Assembly (NCBI GenBank): GCA_016212965.1
Contig: JACRDA010000328.1
Span: 1 to 48,942, forward strand
Direction: 5' to 3'
DNA length: 48,942 nt
From: Myxococcales bacterium
GTDB lineage: Bacteria; Myxococcota_A; Polyangia; Polyangiales; Polyangiaceae
How positions within the stretch are numbered: the first letter of the stretch is position 1; each line of letters opens with the position of its first letter. The notes under the pieces are model-generated. The model was not told the origin of the DNA. It saw only the letters and a program-made list of their open reading frames with translations, and searched no databases. This document shows positions 25,252 through 33,764 of the stretch, in pieces. The position numbers and the translations under genes are program-made.

Positions 25252-26352
25252 GTGAAGGACCCCTACGACGTGCTCGGCGTCGACCGTTCGGCGACCCCCG
25301 AGGAGATCAAGGCCGCCTTCCGCAGGCTCGCCGCCAAGCATCACCCGGACCGCAACCCGGGCGACGAGGGCGCCGTGCAGCGCTTCAAGGAGCTCAACGC
25401 CGCCCACGAGATCCTGAAGGATCCCCAGAAGCGCGCCATGTTCGACCGCTTCGGCGCCGCCGCGGTGGGGGGGGCCTCGGGCGGCGGCGGGCCCTTCGGC
25501 GGCATCGACTTCGGCGAGCTGCACATCGATGGGCTGTTCGCCGATCTGCTCGGCGCGCTCGGCATCCGCGTCGGCGACCGGCGCGAGCTACAGCACACCG
25601 TCGAGCTGTCCTTCGAGGAGGCCGCCTTCGGCTGCACGAAGAAGGTGAGCTACGAGCGGCTGTCGCGCTGCCAGGACTGCGGCGGCACCGGCGCGGCGGC
25701 CGGCTCCAAGGTCGAGACGTGCACGACCTGCCACGGCAAGGGGCGCGTGCGCATGCAGCAGGCGGTGCTGCCCATCGCGGTCGAGCGCGCCTGCCCGGCG
25801 TGTCACGGCAAGGGCACCTACGCCGCGACGCCCTGCCAGCCCTGCCGCGGCGCCGGCCTGCGCACGGCACCCCACAGTGTCGAGGTCGAGATCCCGGCGG
25901 GCATCGAGAGCGGCTCCACCCGCCGCGTTGCCGGGGCCGGGCACTTCTCGAAGAGCGGCAAGAAGGCAGGCGATCTCGAGCTCGTCGTCCACGTGCGCCA
26001 GCACCCGTTCTTCCGGCGCTCGGGCGACGACGTCGTGTGCGCCTTACCCATCACCTTCGTGCAGGCCTGCCTCGGCGACGAGATCGAGATCCCGACGCTC
26101 GAGGGCAAGGGCACGATGCGCATCCCGGCCGGCACGCAGCCGGGCACGACCCTGCGTGTCCGCGGCAAGGGCCTGCCGCGTCGCCTCGCGGGCGGTCGGG
26201 GCGATCAGCTCGTCGAGGTGCAGATCGAGGTGCCGACCGAGCTCAACGACAAGCAGCGCGAGCTCGTGATGCAGCTCGCGGGCGAGCTCGGCGAGAGCGT
26301 CCAGCCCCAGCGTCGCACCTTCGTGGACAAGCTGAAGGCGCTCTTCAGTTAG
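25252..26352 (+). CDS. dnaJ: DnaJ-type co-chaperone
   Basis: A 366-aa Hsp40 that stimulates the ATPase of Hsp70 and binds unfolded chains. The J domain has the HPD motif (AAKHHPDRN). A short Gly-rich linker follows (GGASGGGGPFGG), then the zinc domain with all four CxxCxGxG motifs (CQDCGGTG, CTTCHGKG, CPACHGKG, CQPCRGAG), then the C-terminal substrate-binding domains (DLELVVHVRQHPFFRRSGDDV). The GTG at 25252 follows GAGAGG and gives the usual start; ATG 25234 in the same frame is possible. dnaK and grpE are not in the window. Its stop overlaps the stop of the next, convergent gene by two bases. Confidence 0.9.
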   Translation: MKDPYDVLGVDRSATPEEIKAAFRRLAAKHHPDRNPGDEGAVQRFKELNAAHEILKDPQKRAMFDRFGAAAVGGASGGGGPFGGIDFGELHIDGLFADLLGALGIRVGDRRELQHTVELSFEEAAFGCTKKVSYERLSRCQDCGGTGAAAGSKVETCTTCHGKGRVRMQQAVLPIAVERACPACHGKGTYAATPCQPCRGAGLRTAPHSVEVEIPAGIESGSTRRVAGAGHFSKSGKKAGDLELVVHVRQHPFFRRSGDDVVCALPITFVQACLGDEIEIPTLEGKGTMRIPAGTQPGTTLRVRGKGLPRRLAGGRGDQLVEVQIEVPTELNDKQRELVMQLAGELGESVQPQRRTFVDKLKALFS

Positions 26353-26816
26353 TGCAGCTCGAGCGAGGCGAGGGCCGTGTCGACGGATGGGGCGGCCTTC
26401 TCGAAGAACTCCGCGTCGCCGCCCGCCTCCACGGTGTAGACGTGGTCGTCGTTCACGAACACGGCGAGCCAGAGGGCGTGCGTGCGACCGTCGAGGATGC
26501 GGCTGTAGTGGATGCGCTTGCCGTCGGTGCCGTCGGCGCTCTTGAGGTCGCGCCCCTCGACGGCCGTGTAGCCGTTGCGGCGCAGCTGCGCGTCGATGGC
26601 GCCCGACCAGAAGCCGAGGTCGCCGAAGGGCGCGTTGGGCTTGCGGCGCACCGCCATGACGACGCCCTCGGCGGTCGTGGCGCGGTAGCCGTAGTCCTTC
26701 TGTCCCTCGAGCTCGGCGAAGCCGGCGGGGGTGTGGATGTCGAAGCCGCGCCCGCAGGCCGGGAGCGATGCGGCGAGCGCGAGGGCGGCAATGGCGAGTG
26801 TCAGGGTGCGCTTCAT
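26349..26816 (-). CDS. Predicted lipoprotein
   Basis: A 155-aa protein with a short signal peptide and lipobox SLPAC (Cys about 21). The mature domain resembles small PsbP/Mog1-like alpha-beta folds: FDIHTPAGFAEL, then YRATTAEGVVMAVRRKPNAPFGDLGFWSGAI, ending DAEFFEKAAPSVDTALASLEL. That comparison is by eye and weak. It starts 17 bp after the DUF4349 gene and is probably cotranscribed with it. Function unknown. Confidence 0.75.
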   Translation of the reverse strand: MKRTLTLAIAALALAASLPACGRGFDIHTPAGFAELEGQKDYGYRATTAEGVVMAVRRKPNAPFGDLGFWSGAIDAQLRRNGYTAVEGRDLKSADGTDGKRIHYSRILDGRTHALWLAVFVNDDHVYTVEAGGDAEFFEKAAPSVDTALASLELH

Positions 26817-26833
26817 GGATCTACCTCGCGGGC

Positions 26834-27841
26834 TCAGTTCCGGTAGCCGCCGAGCTCGAGCAGGTGCTCGAGGCCGACCTGGGGCAGCCACTCGATGGGC
26901 AGGGTGATGGTGCGCGGCGGCGCGGGCGGCGGCGGGTGGGCCGGATCGCCCACGATGATCGAGTTGGGCTTGGGATCGAGGTGCACCGTGATGGTCGAGA
27001 GCGCGGCGCGCGACGACAGGAAGCGCATGCGGCCCTCGATCTGGTCGATCTGCTGGTTCAGGCGCGTGAGCTCCTGCTCCACCTGCAGCACCTCGGTGAT
27101 GTTCTTGGCCTGCTTCAGCAGCTCCTCGAAGCGATCGCGCGTGGCGCGCAGGCTCTTCAGCTTCACCTCGAGGTCGTTGAACTCCTCGGTGACGTCGTCG
27201 GCCTCGACGTGGCGCGTGGTCACGGTGCCGAGCTTGTCGATCTCGCGCAGGGCGTCGCGGAAGCGCGCCGACGGCACGCGGATCGTCACGTCCGTGTCGG
27301 AGTGGTTCGACAGGAAGCCGCCGAGCGACTCGGCGAGCGCCGTGACGGCGTCGATCTTGGCGGCGAACTCGCTCCGCTCGACCTGCATGCGGAAGTCCGC
27401 GGTGTAGATGAGCATCGCCGCGAGGTCGGTGCGCTTGGCCGCCTCGGGATCGATCTGCTTCGCGTCCTGCCCGCCGCCCGGGCCGGGCGCCCCGGGCGTC
27501 GGCTGGCCGGGCTTCGGAGGTGCGAGCGGGGACGGCTGCATCGGCGGTCGCCCCGGCTGGCCGGCCATCCCGGGGGGCGCCGGTGCCGCTTCCATCTCCG
27601 CGCCGCCGTAGTCGGACGCCCCGGCGGCCGAGTCGGCGCGCATTTCCTTCGGCGCCGAGGGCGCGTACCTGCCGCCGGCGGCACAGCCGCTCCCGAGCCC
27701 GAGGGCGGCGGCCGCGAGGAGCGCGAGGGTCACGCCACGGCCGAGGGCGCCCGAGCCGAAACTTCGGCGACGCGCGCTGGACCGCAGCGCGGGGCCCGCG
27801 AGGCTCGTGTGGGAGGGGGTCGGAGTCGATTGTGGGCGCAT
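26834..27841 (-). CDS. DUF4349-domain lipoprotein
   Basis: A 335-aa protein. A long basic N-terminus leads to a hydrophobic segment and lipobox GLGSGC (Cys about 53). A Pro/Gly-rich linker (about 85-125) follows. The DUF4349 domain comes next (about 138-300): MLIYTADFRMQVERSEFAAKIDAVTALAESLGGFLSNHS, RVPSARFRDAL, and a coiled coil (VKLKSLRATRDRFEELLKQAKNITEVLQVEQELTRLNQQIDQIEGRMRFL is all heptad-like). The family normally has a C-terminal membrane segment, which is missing here (the end is a short beta region). This suggests anchoring by lipid instead. First gene of a two-gene unit. Confidence 0.85.
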   Translation of the reverse strand: MRPQSTPTPSHTSLAGPALRSSARRRSFGSGALGRGVTLALLAAAALGLGSGCAAGGRYAPSAPKEMRADSAAGASDYGGAEMEAAPAPPGMAGQPGRPPMQPSPLAPPKPGQPTPGAPGPGGGQDAKQIDPEAAKRTDLAAMLIYTADFRMQVERSEFAAKIDAVTALAESLGGFLSNHSDTDVTIRVPSARFRDALREIDKLGTVTTRHVEADDVTEEFNDLEVKLKSLRATRDRFEELLKQAKNITEVLQVEQELTRLNQQIDQIEGRMRFLSSRAALSTITVHLDPKPNSIIVGDPAHPPPPAPPRTITLPIEWLPQVGLEHLLELGGYRN

Positions 27842-28004
27842 GGCGTCGATCCTCGCTCGCTCGCGTGCTCCGCCCGGACAGGGCGGCCGCGCGGCTCTGG
27901 TGACTCAACGCGGCAGTCGCGGCGAGCTTGCAGCTCGTCCGCGCCCCGCCCCCGGGAACTATCCCTCGTCGGGGCGCGCCGCAACCATGGCCGCCGTTTC
28001 GCGG

Positions 28005-28010
28005 TACCGT
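28005..28010 (+). promoter_or_regulatory. -10-like TACCGT, 6 nt before the permease ATG
   Basis: TACCGT-N6-ATG. It favours ATG 28017 over the in-frame ATG 27987. Confidence 0.45.
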
Positions 28011-28016
28011 GGAGCC

Positions 28017-29453
28017 ATGTCGGGGGCCCGGCCGCTTCGCACCGCCCACGTCGCGGCCGTGGTCGTCGGGGCCATCATCGGGGTCGGCATCTTCTTCACA
28101 CCGGCGAGCCTGGCGCGGACGCTCCCGAGCCCGGCGTGGCTCTTCGCCGTGTGGCTGCTCGGCGCCGCGACGGCCGCCGCGGGCGCGCTCGTGTTCGCCG
28201 AGCTCGGCGGTCGCTACCCCCATGCAGGCGGCCTCTACGTGTTCCTGCGCGAGGGCTTCGGCGCCGGGCGCGGCGCCGCGGGACGGCCGCTCGCGTTCCT
28301 GTTCGGCTTCGTGCAGCTCTTCGTCGTGCAGCCGGGCTCGATGGCGATCATCGCCCTCGTGCTCATGCAGAACGTCGCCTACCTCGGGGGCGCCTTGCCC
28401 CCGGGCGCCGAGAGCGCCGGCGCCGTCGGCGCGATCGTGCTCTTCACGCTCGCGAACCTGCTCGGCCTGCGCACCGGGGGCCGCATCCAGCTCGCCGTCG
28501 CCGCGCTCAAGTTGGCGGCGCTCGCCTTCGTCATCGCCATCGGCCTCGGCTGGGGCTCGGCCGGGCGCATCCTCGAGCCGCTCGTCGCCCCGCTCGTCGC
28601 CCCGCTCGCTCCCGCCGCCCCCGCCGCGCCCGCCGCCCTCGCCGCGCCCGCGGCGTTCACGGTCGGCGATCTCGGCACCTGGTTCGTGCTCGGCATGGTC
28701 CCCGTCCTCTTCACCTTCGGCGGCTGGCAGCACGGCACCTACATCGCGGGCTCGGTCGACCACGCCGAGCGCTCGGTACCGCGCGGTATCTTGCTCGGCG
28801 TCGCCGCGGTGCTCGTCGCCTACCTCGCCGTCAACGTCGCGTACCTCGCGCTCCTCGGCCAACCGGGGCTCGCCCGCTCCGAGAGCCCCGCGGCGGACGC
28901 CGTCGCAGTCGCGCTCGGGCCCGTCGCGGGCAAGGTCGTCGCGGCCGCGATCGTCGTCTCGGCCGCCGGCATCCTCAACACGGTCTGCCTCGGCTTTCCC
29001 TTCGTGCTCCACGCGATGGCGAAGGACGGCCTCTTCTTCGCGCGCGCCGCCGAGCTCCACCCGCGCACCGGTCGGCCGGCGCTCGCCGTGGCCATCCAGG
29101 GTGCCTGGGCGTGCCTCGCCGTCCTGCTCGGCGCGAGCCGCATCGACGTCCTGCTCGTCGGCGTCGCGTTCGTCGACTGGGCGTTCAATGCCGCGGTCGC
29201 GCTCGTGCACCTGCGCGTCCGGCGGCGCGCCGCGGCACCCGGCGTGCTCCGCGCCCCGGCCGTCGCCGCCTGGGTGTTCCTGGCGGTATCCGTGGCGGTC
29301 ACCGTCGGATGCCTCGTGCGCGCACCGCTCGAGTCGGCCTATGGGGCGGGTGTGGTCGTGCTCGGGGTCGGGGCATGGGTCGGGTGGGGGAGGCGTGGCC
29401 AAGGAGGCGGCGGCGCGCGCACGGTCACGACCGGAGGGCCCGAGGCCCGGTGA
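28017..29453 (+). CDS. APC-superfamily amino-acid permease
   Basis: A 478-aa transporter with about twelve hydrophobic segments. The first helix has the family signature GAIIGVGIFFTPASLA. The second and third contain AGALVFAELGGRYPHAGGLYVFLREGFG, typical of L-type or YjeH-like amino-acid transporters, and FGGWQHGTYIAGSV lies in helix 6. An unusual Ala/Pro low-complexity loop (about 195-212, APLVAP/APAAP repeats) lies between helices 5 and 6. The C-terminal tail is Gly-rich. Substrate cannot be told. Confidence 0.88.
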   Translation: MSGARPLRTAHVAAVVVGAIIGVGIFFTPASLARTLPSPAWLFAVWLLGAATAAAGALVFAELGGRYPHAGGLYVFLREGFGAGRGAAGRPLAFLFGFVQLFVVQPGSMAIIALVLMQNVAYLGGALPPGAESAGAVGAIVLFTLANLLGLRTGGRIQLAVAALKLAALAFVIAIGLGWGSAGRILEPLVAPLVAPLAPAAPAAPAALAAPAAFTVGDLGTWFVLGMVPVLFTFGGWQHGTYIAGSVDHAERSVPRGILLGVAAVLVAYLAVNVAYLALLGQPGLARSESPAADAVAVALGPVAGKVVAAAIVVSAAGILNTVCLGFPFVLHAMAKDGLFFARAAELHPRTGRPALAVAIQGAWACLAVLLGASRIDVLLVGVAFVDWAFNAAVALVHLRVRRRAAAPGVLRAPAVAAWVFLAVSVAVTVGCLVRAPLESAYGAGVVVLGVGAWVGWGRRGQGGGGARTVTTGGPEAR

Positions 29454-30091
29454 GGCCGATGGCGGCCGCCGCGTCGCCCGTCATGGTCCGTCATGGCACT
29501 CGCGCAGGCACTGCGGAGGGGGATGGCTCGTACGCGCGCGCGTCCGAGCTCGACGCATTGCTCGCCTACCGGGAACTGCACGAGCGACTGAGGCCGCGCG
29601 CGCGACCCGCGAGGCGCCGTGGACGTGGAGAACTCGGCTTGTTTCGCCCACGCTCTGGATACATCGATGGGCATCCTCGTCCGTCCTTCGGCCGGCTCGA
29701 GGGGACGCCGGCTCCCGTGTTGAGGTCGAGGGAAGCTTAGGCGGTCCAGTGCGACCAGGCAACGCTCCAGGCGAGGGGCGTCGCGTGCCGTCCGGCCCTA
29801 AGCGGCTGCGCCACGCGGACAGCGTGCGTGGCAGGCGCGGTAGTGGCGTTCTGCGCGCTGTCGCGCGGTCGGGACGCCCTCGGGCGGCGTTGGGCGCGGT
29901 CGGCCACCGTCTTCACCGACTTCGAGTGCGCCGACAGGCGCCCGAGCACGCGCCCGAGACGGGACCTGGGCCGCCGCGCGCGGTCGCGACGCGAGGCTGC
30001 ACGGCTCGGCTCGCCACGCGTGCGTTCGGCGGAGCGCTGGAGGCGCTCGACGATCGACCACCGCGCGCCGACACCTGCTAAAGGATGCGTC
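29454..30091. other. 638-bp stretch without a convincing gene
   Basis: Open frames here are Arg/Ala-rich and resemble no protein. The only clear content is the 37-nt inverted copy of the 3' end of the Cys-rich gene (29568-29604) and an AAAGGA ribosome site just before the hydrolase gene. Confidence 0.5.
29568..29604 (+). repeat. 37-nt inverted copy of the 3' end of the Cys-rich repeat gene
   Basis: Identical over 37 bases to the reverse complement of 30914-30950. It includes the codons for TGNCTSD, the stop and 13 bases beyond. A few residues further upstream are also similar (CSPTGNCTSD here, CNSTGNCTSD there). It is probably the remnant of a second copy of that gene, or a recombination scar on the other side of the hydrolase gene. 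Confidence 0.75.
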
Positions 30092-30895
30092 ATTCCCGAG
30101 CTCGAGATCCACGGCGCGCGCATCCACTACGAGGACACCGGACCCGGATCGACCGGCGAGACGGTGGCGATGAGTCACGGCCTGCTCTGGAGCACCGAGC
30201 TCTTCCGGCCGCAGATCGAGCGGCTGCGGGGGCGCTACCGGGTGGTGGCCTGGGACCATCGCGGCCAGGGGCGGAGCTCGGACGACCCGCGCGACGTCAT
30301 CGGCATGGAGCTCTTGACCGACGACGCGCTCGCCCTCTTCGATGCGCTCGGGCTCGAGCGCGTGCACTTCGTGGGGCTCAGCATGGGGGGGTTCGTGGGG
30401 ATGCGCCTCGGGGGGCGACACGCTTCGCGCCTGCATTCGCTCGCCCTGCTCGACACGCGCGCCGAGGCCGAGCCGCGCGCGCACGTGCCGCGCTACCGGG
30501 CTCTCGCCCTGGCGGCGCGGGTCCTCGGCGTCAGCGTGGTGGCGGGCCGGGTCATGCCCATCCTGTTCGGGCGCACGGTGCTCGAGGATCCTGCGCGCGC
30601 CGCCGACCGCGCGGCCTTCCGCTCCGCGCTCAGCGGCAACCGCCGCACCGTCTGGCGTGCCCTCAATGGCGTCGTGTACCGCGAGGGGGTCGAGCATCTG
30701 CTGCCCAAGATCCGCGTGCCGACGCTCGTCCTCACCGGCGAGCAAGACGTGGCGACCCCTCCCGATTGCGGTCGGCGCATCCACGAGGGCATCGCCGGCT
30801 CGCGCTTCGTGCTCGTGCCTCGCGCTGGCCACTCGTCCTCTGTCGAGGCGCCCGACGCGGTGAGCGAGGCGCTCGAGCACCACCTCGCGGGCTGA
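30092..30895 (+). CDS. Alpha/beta hydrolase, apparent ATT start
   Basis: A 267-aa alpha/beta-fold hydrolase. The oxyanion strand is MSHGLLWS, the nucleophile Ser lies in GLSMGGFVG, the acid Asp in LTGEQDVATP, and the His in RAGHSSSVEAP. DHRGQGRSSDD is typical of 3-oxoadipate enol-lactonase-like or haloperoxidase-like esterases. The domain begins at once with IPELEIHGARIHYEDTG, yet there is no ATG, GTG or TTG in frame near it. The ATT at 30092 lies 6 nt after AAAGGA, so it is taken as the start; a small indel is the alternative. Substrate unknown. Confidence 0.82.
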   Translation: MPELEIHGARIHYEDTGPGSTGETVAMSHGLLWSTELFRPQIERLRGRYRVVAWDHRGQGRSSDDPRDVIGMELLTDDALALFDALGLERVHFVGLSMGGFVGMRLGGRHASRLHSLALLDTRAEAEPRAHVPRYRALALAARVLGVSVVAGRVMPILFGRTVLEDPARAADRAAFRSALSGNRRTVWRALNGVVYREGVEHLLPKIRVPTLVLTGEQDVATPPDCGRRIHEGIAGSRFVLVPRAGHSSSVEAPDAVSEALEHHLAG

Positions 30896-30930
30896 GCGCC
30901 GCGTGCCCCGTCGCGCGCGCGCGGCCTCAG
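30892..30930. terminator. Hairpin between convergent hydrolase and Cys-rich genes
   Basis: CTGAG-C-GCCGCG (30892-30903), a 16-nt loop, then CGCGGC-CTCAG (30920-30930): an 11-bp stem with one bulge. It overlaps both stop codons. Confidence 0.5.
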
Positions 30931-32906
30931 TCGCTCGTGCAGTTCCCGGTGGAGTTACAGGTGCCGAAGTTGCTGTCGTTGTCCTCGTCGCAGGTCGTGC
31001 CGGCGGTGTCGAGCGCCGTGCAGTTGTTGAGCGTCTCGTCGCACGAGTCGTTGCAGAAGCGCGGGGCGTCGTCACCCGGACACGGATTGCCGGCGCCGGC
31101 GCTGCAGGTCCCCGCGCTGCAGCTGTCACCGCTGGTGCAGTAGAGCCCGTCGTCGCACCCGCTGCCGGGGGCGTCGTTGCCGTTGCAGTCGTCGTTGGCC
31201 TCGCGGCAGGTCTCGCTGCAGTCGCCGTCGCCGTCGGGGCCGGGACAGGGACTGCCCGTGCCGGTGCAGGTGCCGGTCTGACAGCGGTCGGTCAGCGTGC
31301 AGTAGAGGCCGTCGTTGCAGACCGAGTTGTCGGCGTCGTTGCCGTTGCAGTCGTCGTTGGCCTCGCGGCAGGTCTCGCTGCAATCGCCGTCGCCGTCGGG
31401 TCCGGGGCAGGGATTGCCCGTGCCGGTGCAGGTGCCGGTCTGACAGCGGTCGGTCAGGGTGCAGTAGAGCCCGTCGTTGCAGACCGTGTTGTCGATGTCG
31501 TTGCCGTTGCAGTCGTCGTTGGCCTCGCGGCAGGTCTCGCTGCAGTCCCCGTCGCCGTCGGGGCCGGGACACGGGTTGCCGCTGTGGACGCTGCAGGCGC
31601 CGGCCGAGCAGGTGTCGGTGCCATTGCAGTAGAGGGCGTCGTTGCAGCTGCTCGCGTCCGGGTCGTTGCCGTTGCAGTCGTCGTTGGCCTCGCGGCAGGT
31701 CTCGCTGCAGTCGGCGTCGCCATCGGCGCCCGGGCACGGGTTGCCGGCGTGGACGGTGCAAGCACCGCCCGAGCAGGTGTCGGTGCCGTTGCAGTAGAGG
31801 TTGTCGTTGCACGCGGCCGTGTTGTCGACGTAGGCGGGCGAGCCGTTCGAGCAGGTGTCGTTGGTGCAGCCGTTGTTGTCGCTCGCCGGCAGATCGGTAT
31901 CGTCGACGTCGTTCGTGTTCCCGCCCGAGCCGTTGCAGTGCACGGTGTGGCAGTCGTTGGGGCTCTGACAGGCGGCCGCGCTCCCCGGATCGGCGGGCAC
32001 GCAGGTGTTGCCCTTGCACTGCGTGCAGAGGCAGCTCGGGTCGCCGCACTGGTCGTTGTCGTTGCACGCGACGCAGGTGCCGTTGCCGTCGCAGTAGGCG
32101 CCGCCGCCGTCGTCGCAAGGCGCGTTCAGGCCGAGCGGTGGGTGAGCCGGGTCGGGTACGCCCGCCACGCAGCTGTCGGTCGTGCAGTCGTTGCCGTCGT
32201 CGGGCCGATCGCCGTCGTCGGCGACGGAGGTCTCGAGGCCGAGCGCGCACACGAGCAACTGGCAGTCGCCCGGGGTCTGCGTGGCGCCGGGCACCTCGAT
32301 GCCATCGAGCGGATCGCGGACGCACACCGACTCGGCCACGTTGCAGCTGTCGATGGTGCAGGCGTTCGCGTCGTCGCACTGCGTGGCGGCGTTCGCGGCC
32401 GTGCACGAGACCTGGCAGCTGACCGTGGTCGAGCCGGTTGCGGCGCCGCAGATCCCCGTGTGGCCGTTGCCGTCGTCGCACGCCGTCCCGTCGGGCAGGG
32501 GCGTGGAGATCGGGCCCCCGGGGCCGCAGCTGTCGGTCGTGCAGGTGTTGCCGTCGTCCTTCACGTCGGCGCTGTCGGCCACGGCCACGAGCGCCCCGCC
32601 CTGGCAGTCGAGCCGCAGGCAGTCGCCGGCGGTCTGACCCTCGGCGACCGGGCCGTCGGGCAGCGGCTCGCGGCTGCAGAGGCCATCGGTCGAGCAGAGA
32701 TCGCTCGTGCAGACGTTGTCGTCGTCGCACTCCACCGGCGTCGTGCAGTTCTGCCGGAGGGACCCCTCGCGCGACAGCGTGCAGGCGCCCAGGCCGCTGC
32801 CGACGACGAAGAGCGCGGGCACGAGCCAGCGAGCCACCGCCCTCACGCGCACGCGCCGGCGCGTGCGTGCGCGCGCGCCGTGATCCCGCCCGGTCGAAGC
32901 ATGCAT
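30927..32906 (-). CDS. Large Cys-rich repeat lipoprotein
   Basis: A 659-aa predicted surface lipoprotein. The N-terminus is Arg-rich, followed by a hydrophobic segment and lipobox GSGLGAC (Cys about 42). The rest is Asp/Asn/Cys/Gly-rich. The first half has irregular repeats of the CDDxNxCTxDxC kind (CDDDNVCTSDLC, CDDANACTIDSC, CDDGNDCTTDSC), as in Dictyostelium-CTDC-like and many myxobacterial proteins. The second half has about four near-identical 54-55-aa repeats (GDCSETCREANDDCNGND, then LYC and TC). It is probably disulfide-rich, calcium-tolerant and rod-like, on the cell surface. ATG 32906 was chosen; nearer GTG codons before the signal peptide are possible. Confidence 0.8.
   Translation of the reverse strand: MHASTGRDHGARARTRRRVRVRAVARWLVPALFVVGSGLGACTLSREGSLRQNCTTPVECDDDNVCTSDLCSTDGLCSREPLPDGPVAEGQTAGDCLRLDCQGGALVAVADSADVKDDGNTCTTDSCGPGGPISTPLPDGTACDDGNGHTGICGAATGSTTVSCQVSCTAANAATQCDDANACTIDSCNVAESVCVRDPLDGIEVPGATQTPGDCQLLVCALGLETSVADDGDRPDDGNDCTTDSCVAGVPDPAHPPLGLNAPCDDGGGAYCDGNGTCVACNDNDQCGDPSCLCTQCKGNTCVPADPGSAAACQSPNDCHTVHCNGSGGNTNDVDDTDLPASDNNGCTNDTCSNGSPAYVDNTAACNDNLYCNGTDTCSGGACTVHAGNPCPGADGDADCSETCREANDDCNGNDPDASSCNDALYCNGTDTCSAGACSVHSGNPCPGPDGDGDCSETCREANDDCNGNDIDNTVCNDGLYCTLTDRCQTGTCTGTGNPCPGPDGDGDCSETCREANDDCNGNDADNSVCNDGLYCTLTDRCQTGTCTGTGSPCPGPDGDGDCSETCREANDDCNGNDAPGSGCDDGLYCTSGDSCSAGTCSAGAGNPCPGDDAPRFCNDSCDETLNNCTALDTAGTTCDEDNDSNFGTCNSTGNCTSD
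31120..31810 (-). repeat. Tandem 162-165-bp repeats in the Cys-rich gene
   Basis: The phrase GTCGTTGCCGTTGCAGTCG begins at 31173, 31335, 31497 and 31662, so the period is 162, 162 and 165 bp. Neighbouring units are nearly identical, especially the two starting at 31173 and 31335. Recent unit duplication or gene conversion is likely, and copy number may vary between strains. Confidence 0.85.
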
Positions 32907-32969
32907 GGCCGTATTGTGCACGCGTCCGCGCCCGAGGACGAGCCCCGCGCGTCGTCGGTCGCACGAGGG

Positions 32970-33000
32970 TGGGTCGCCCCGGGGTCGCCCCGGGGTCGGG
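32970..33000 (+). repeat. Short GGGGTCGCCCC direct repeat
   Basis: Two and a half copies of a GGGTCGCCCCG unit of 11-12 bp lie in the divergent region between the Cys-rich gene and the SLT-like gene. No function can be assigned. Confidence 0.5.
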
Positions 33001-33047
33001 ATCCGTCGCCGGCGCGCGGCCCCCTCGACCGGGGGCCGGCGGCTCTC

Positions 33048-33053
33048 TATCCT
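33048..33053 (+). promoter_or_regulatory. -10-like TATCCT, 6 nt before the SLT-like gene
   Basis: TATCCT-N6-ATG; a leaderless transcript is predicted. Confidence 0.5.
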
Positions 33054-33059
33054 GATGCC

Positions 33060-33764
33060 ATGGTGCGTCGCTCGCTCGTCCTCGTGGCGCTCGCGGTCGC
33101 CGGTTTCGGTTGCGGACACTCGGACGCCGGCGGCGCGGGGGGACATCCAGGCTCGACCGTGCTGAACCCCGGCACCTGCGAGCCGGACATCCTCGCCACC
33201 GGCCTCGTCGCCGAGCAGACGGGCGTCTCGGTCGACATCGCGGACTGCTCGATCCTGAAGTGGACGGCGGCGTACGCCGAGCCCGACCCGATGATCGTCA
33301 AGGCGATGATCTACGGCGAATCGCGCTTCGACTACGCCGCGACCGGCTGTCCCAACCTGCCCTGCGGCATCCCCGCCGGCTGGACCGAGGCCGAGGCGTA
33401 CTGCTACGGCATGATGCAGGTCGTGCCGGCGTGCGGTCCCATCGCCGGCGACGCCGGCCTCTACCCGGACGGCCACCCCAACCTCACGACGGACACGAGC
33501 TCACCGGCCTTTGCCAACTCGATCTACAACCCCGAGGTGAACATCCACATCGGCGTCGCGGGCTTCGCCGGCAACCGCCAGGAGGTGATGCAGCTCTTCC
33601 CGGGCTGCACCGAGGACCAGTACACGCTCATGGCGCTCGGCAACCTCGCCTCGCACGGCAGCACGACCGGCTGCGACGCTTACAACACGGACTACATCGA
33701 CTACATCCTGCCGGGGTACCTCGAGTACTGCGCCGCCGCCGGCTACCCCGCGCACGCGTACTGA
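33060..33764 (+). CDS. SLT-like (lysozyme-fold) lipoprotein
   Basis: A 234-aa lipoprotein: signal peptide with lipobox VAGFGC (Cys about 18), then a Gly-rich linker. The domain resembles soluble lytic transglycosylase. The catalytic-Glu helix is IVKAMIYGESRFD, followed by the YGMMQVVPAC strand-turn (GLMQ-like) and NPEVNIHIGVAGF, the place of the family N-x-x-x-x-I-x-x-G helix. It probably cleaves or binds peptidoglycan in the periplasm. Seven Cys after the lipid anchor suggest disulfides. Downstream, the minus-strand dehydrogenase remnant overlaps its 3' end by about 20 bases. Confidence 0.78.
   Translation: MVRRSLVLVALAVAGFGCGHSDAGGAGGHPGSTVLNPGTCEPDILATGLVAEQTGVSVDIADCSILKWTAAYAEPDPMIVKAMIYGESRFDYAATGCPNLPCGIPAGWTEAEAYCYGMMQVVPACGPIAGDAGLYPDGHPNLTTDTSSPAFANSIYNPEVNIHIGVAGFAGNRQEVMQLFPGCTEDQYTLMALGNLASHGSTTGCDAYNTDYIDYILPGYLEYCAAAGYPAHAY

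Noticed and set aside
26349..29402. 1017-aa minus-strand open frame as one protein
   Set aside because: Only the last 155 residues are a real gene; the rest is antisense to the permease and out of frame with the DUF4349 gene.
29737..30093. Minus-strand gene (MTHPLAGVGARW...)
   Set aside because: Basic, low-complexity product with no family resemblance and no ribosome site.
31120..31810. CRISPR-like array
   Set aside because: The repeats are 162-165 bp with no unique spacers and lie inside a coding frame.
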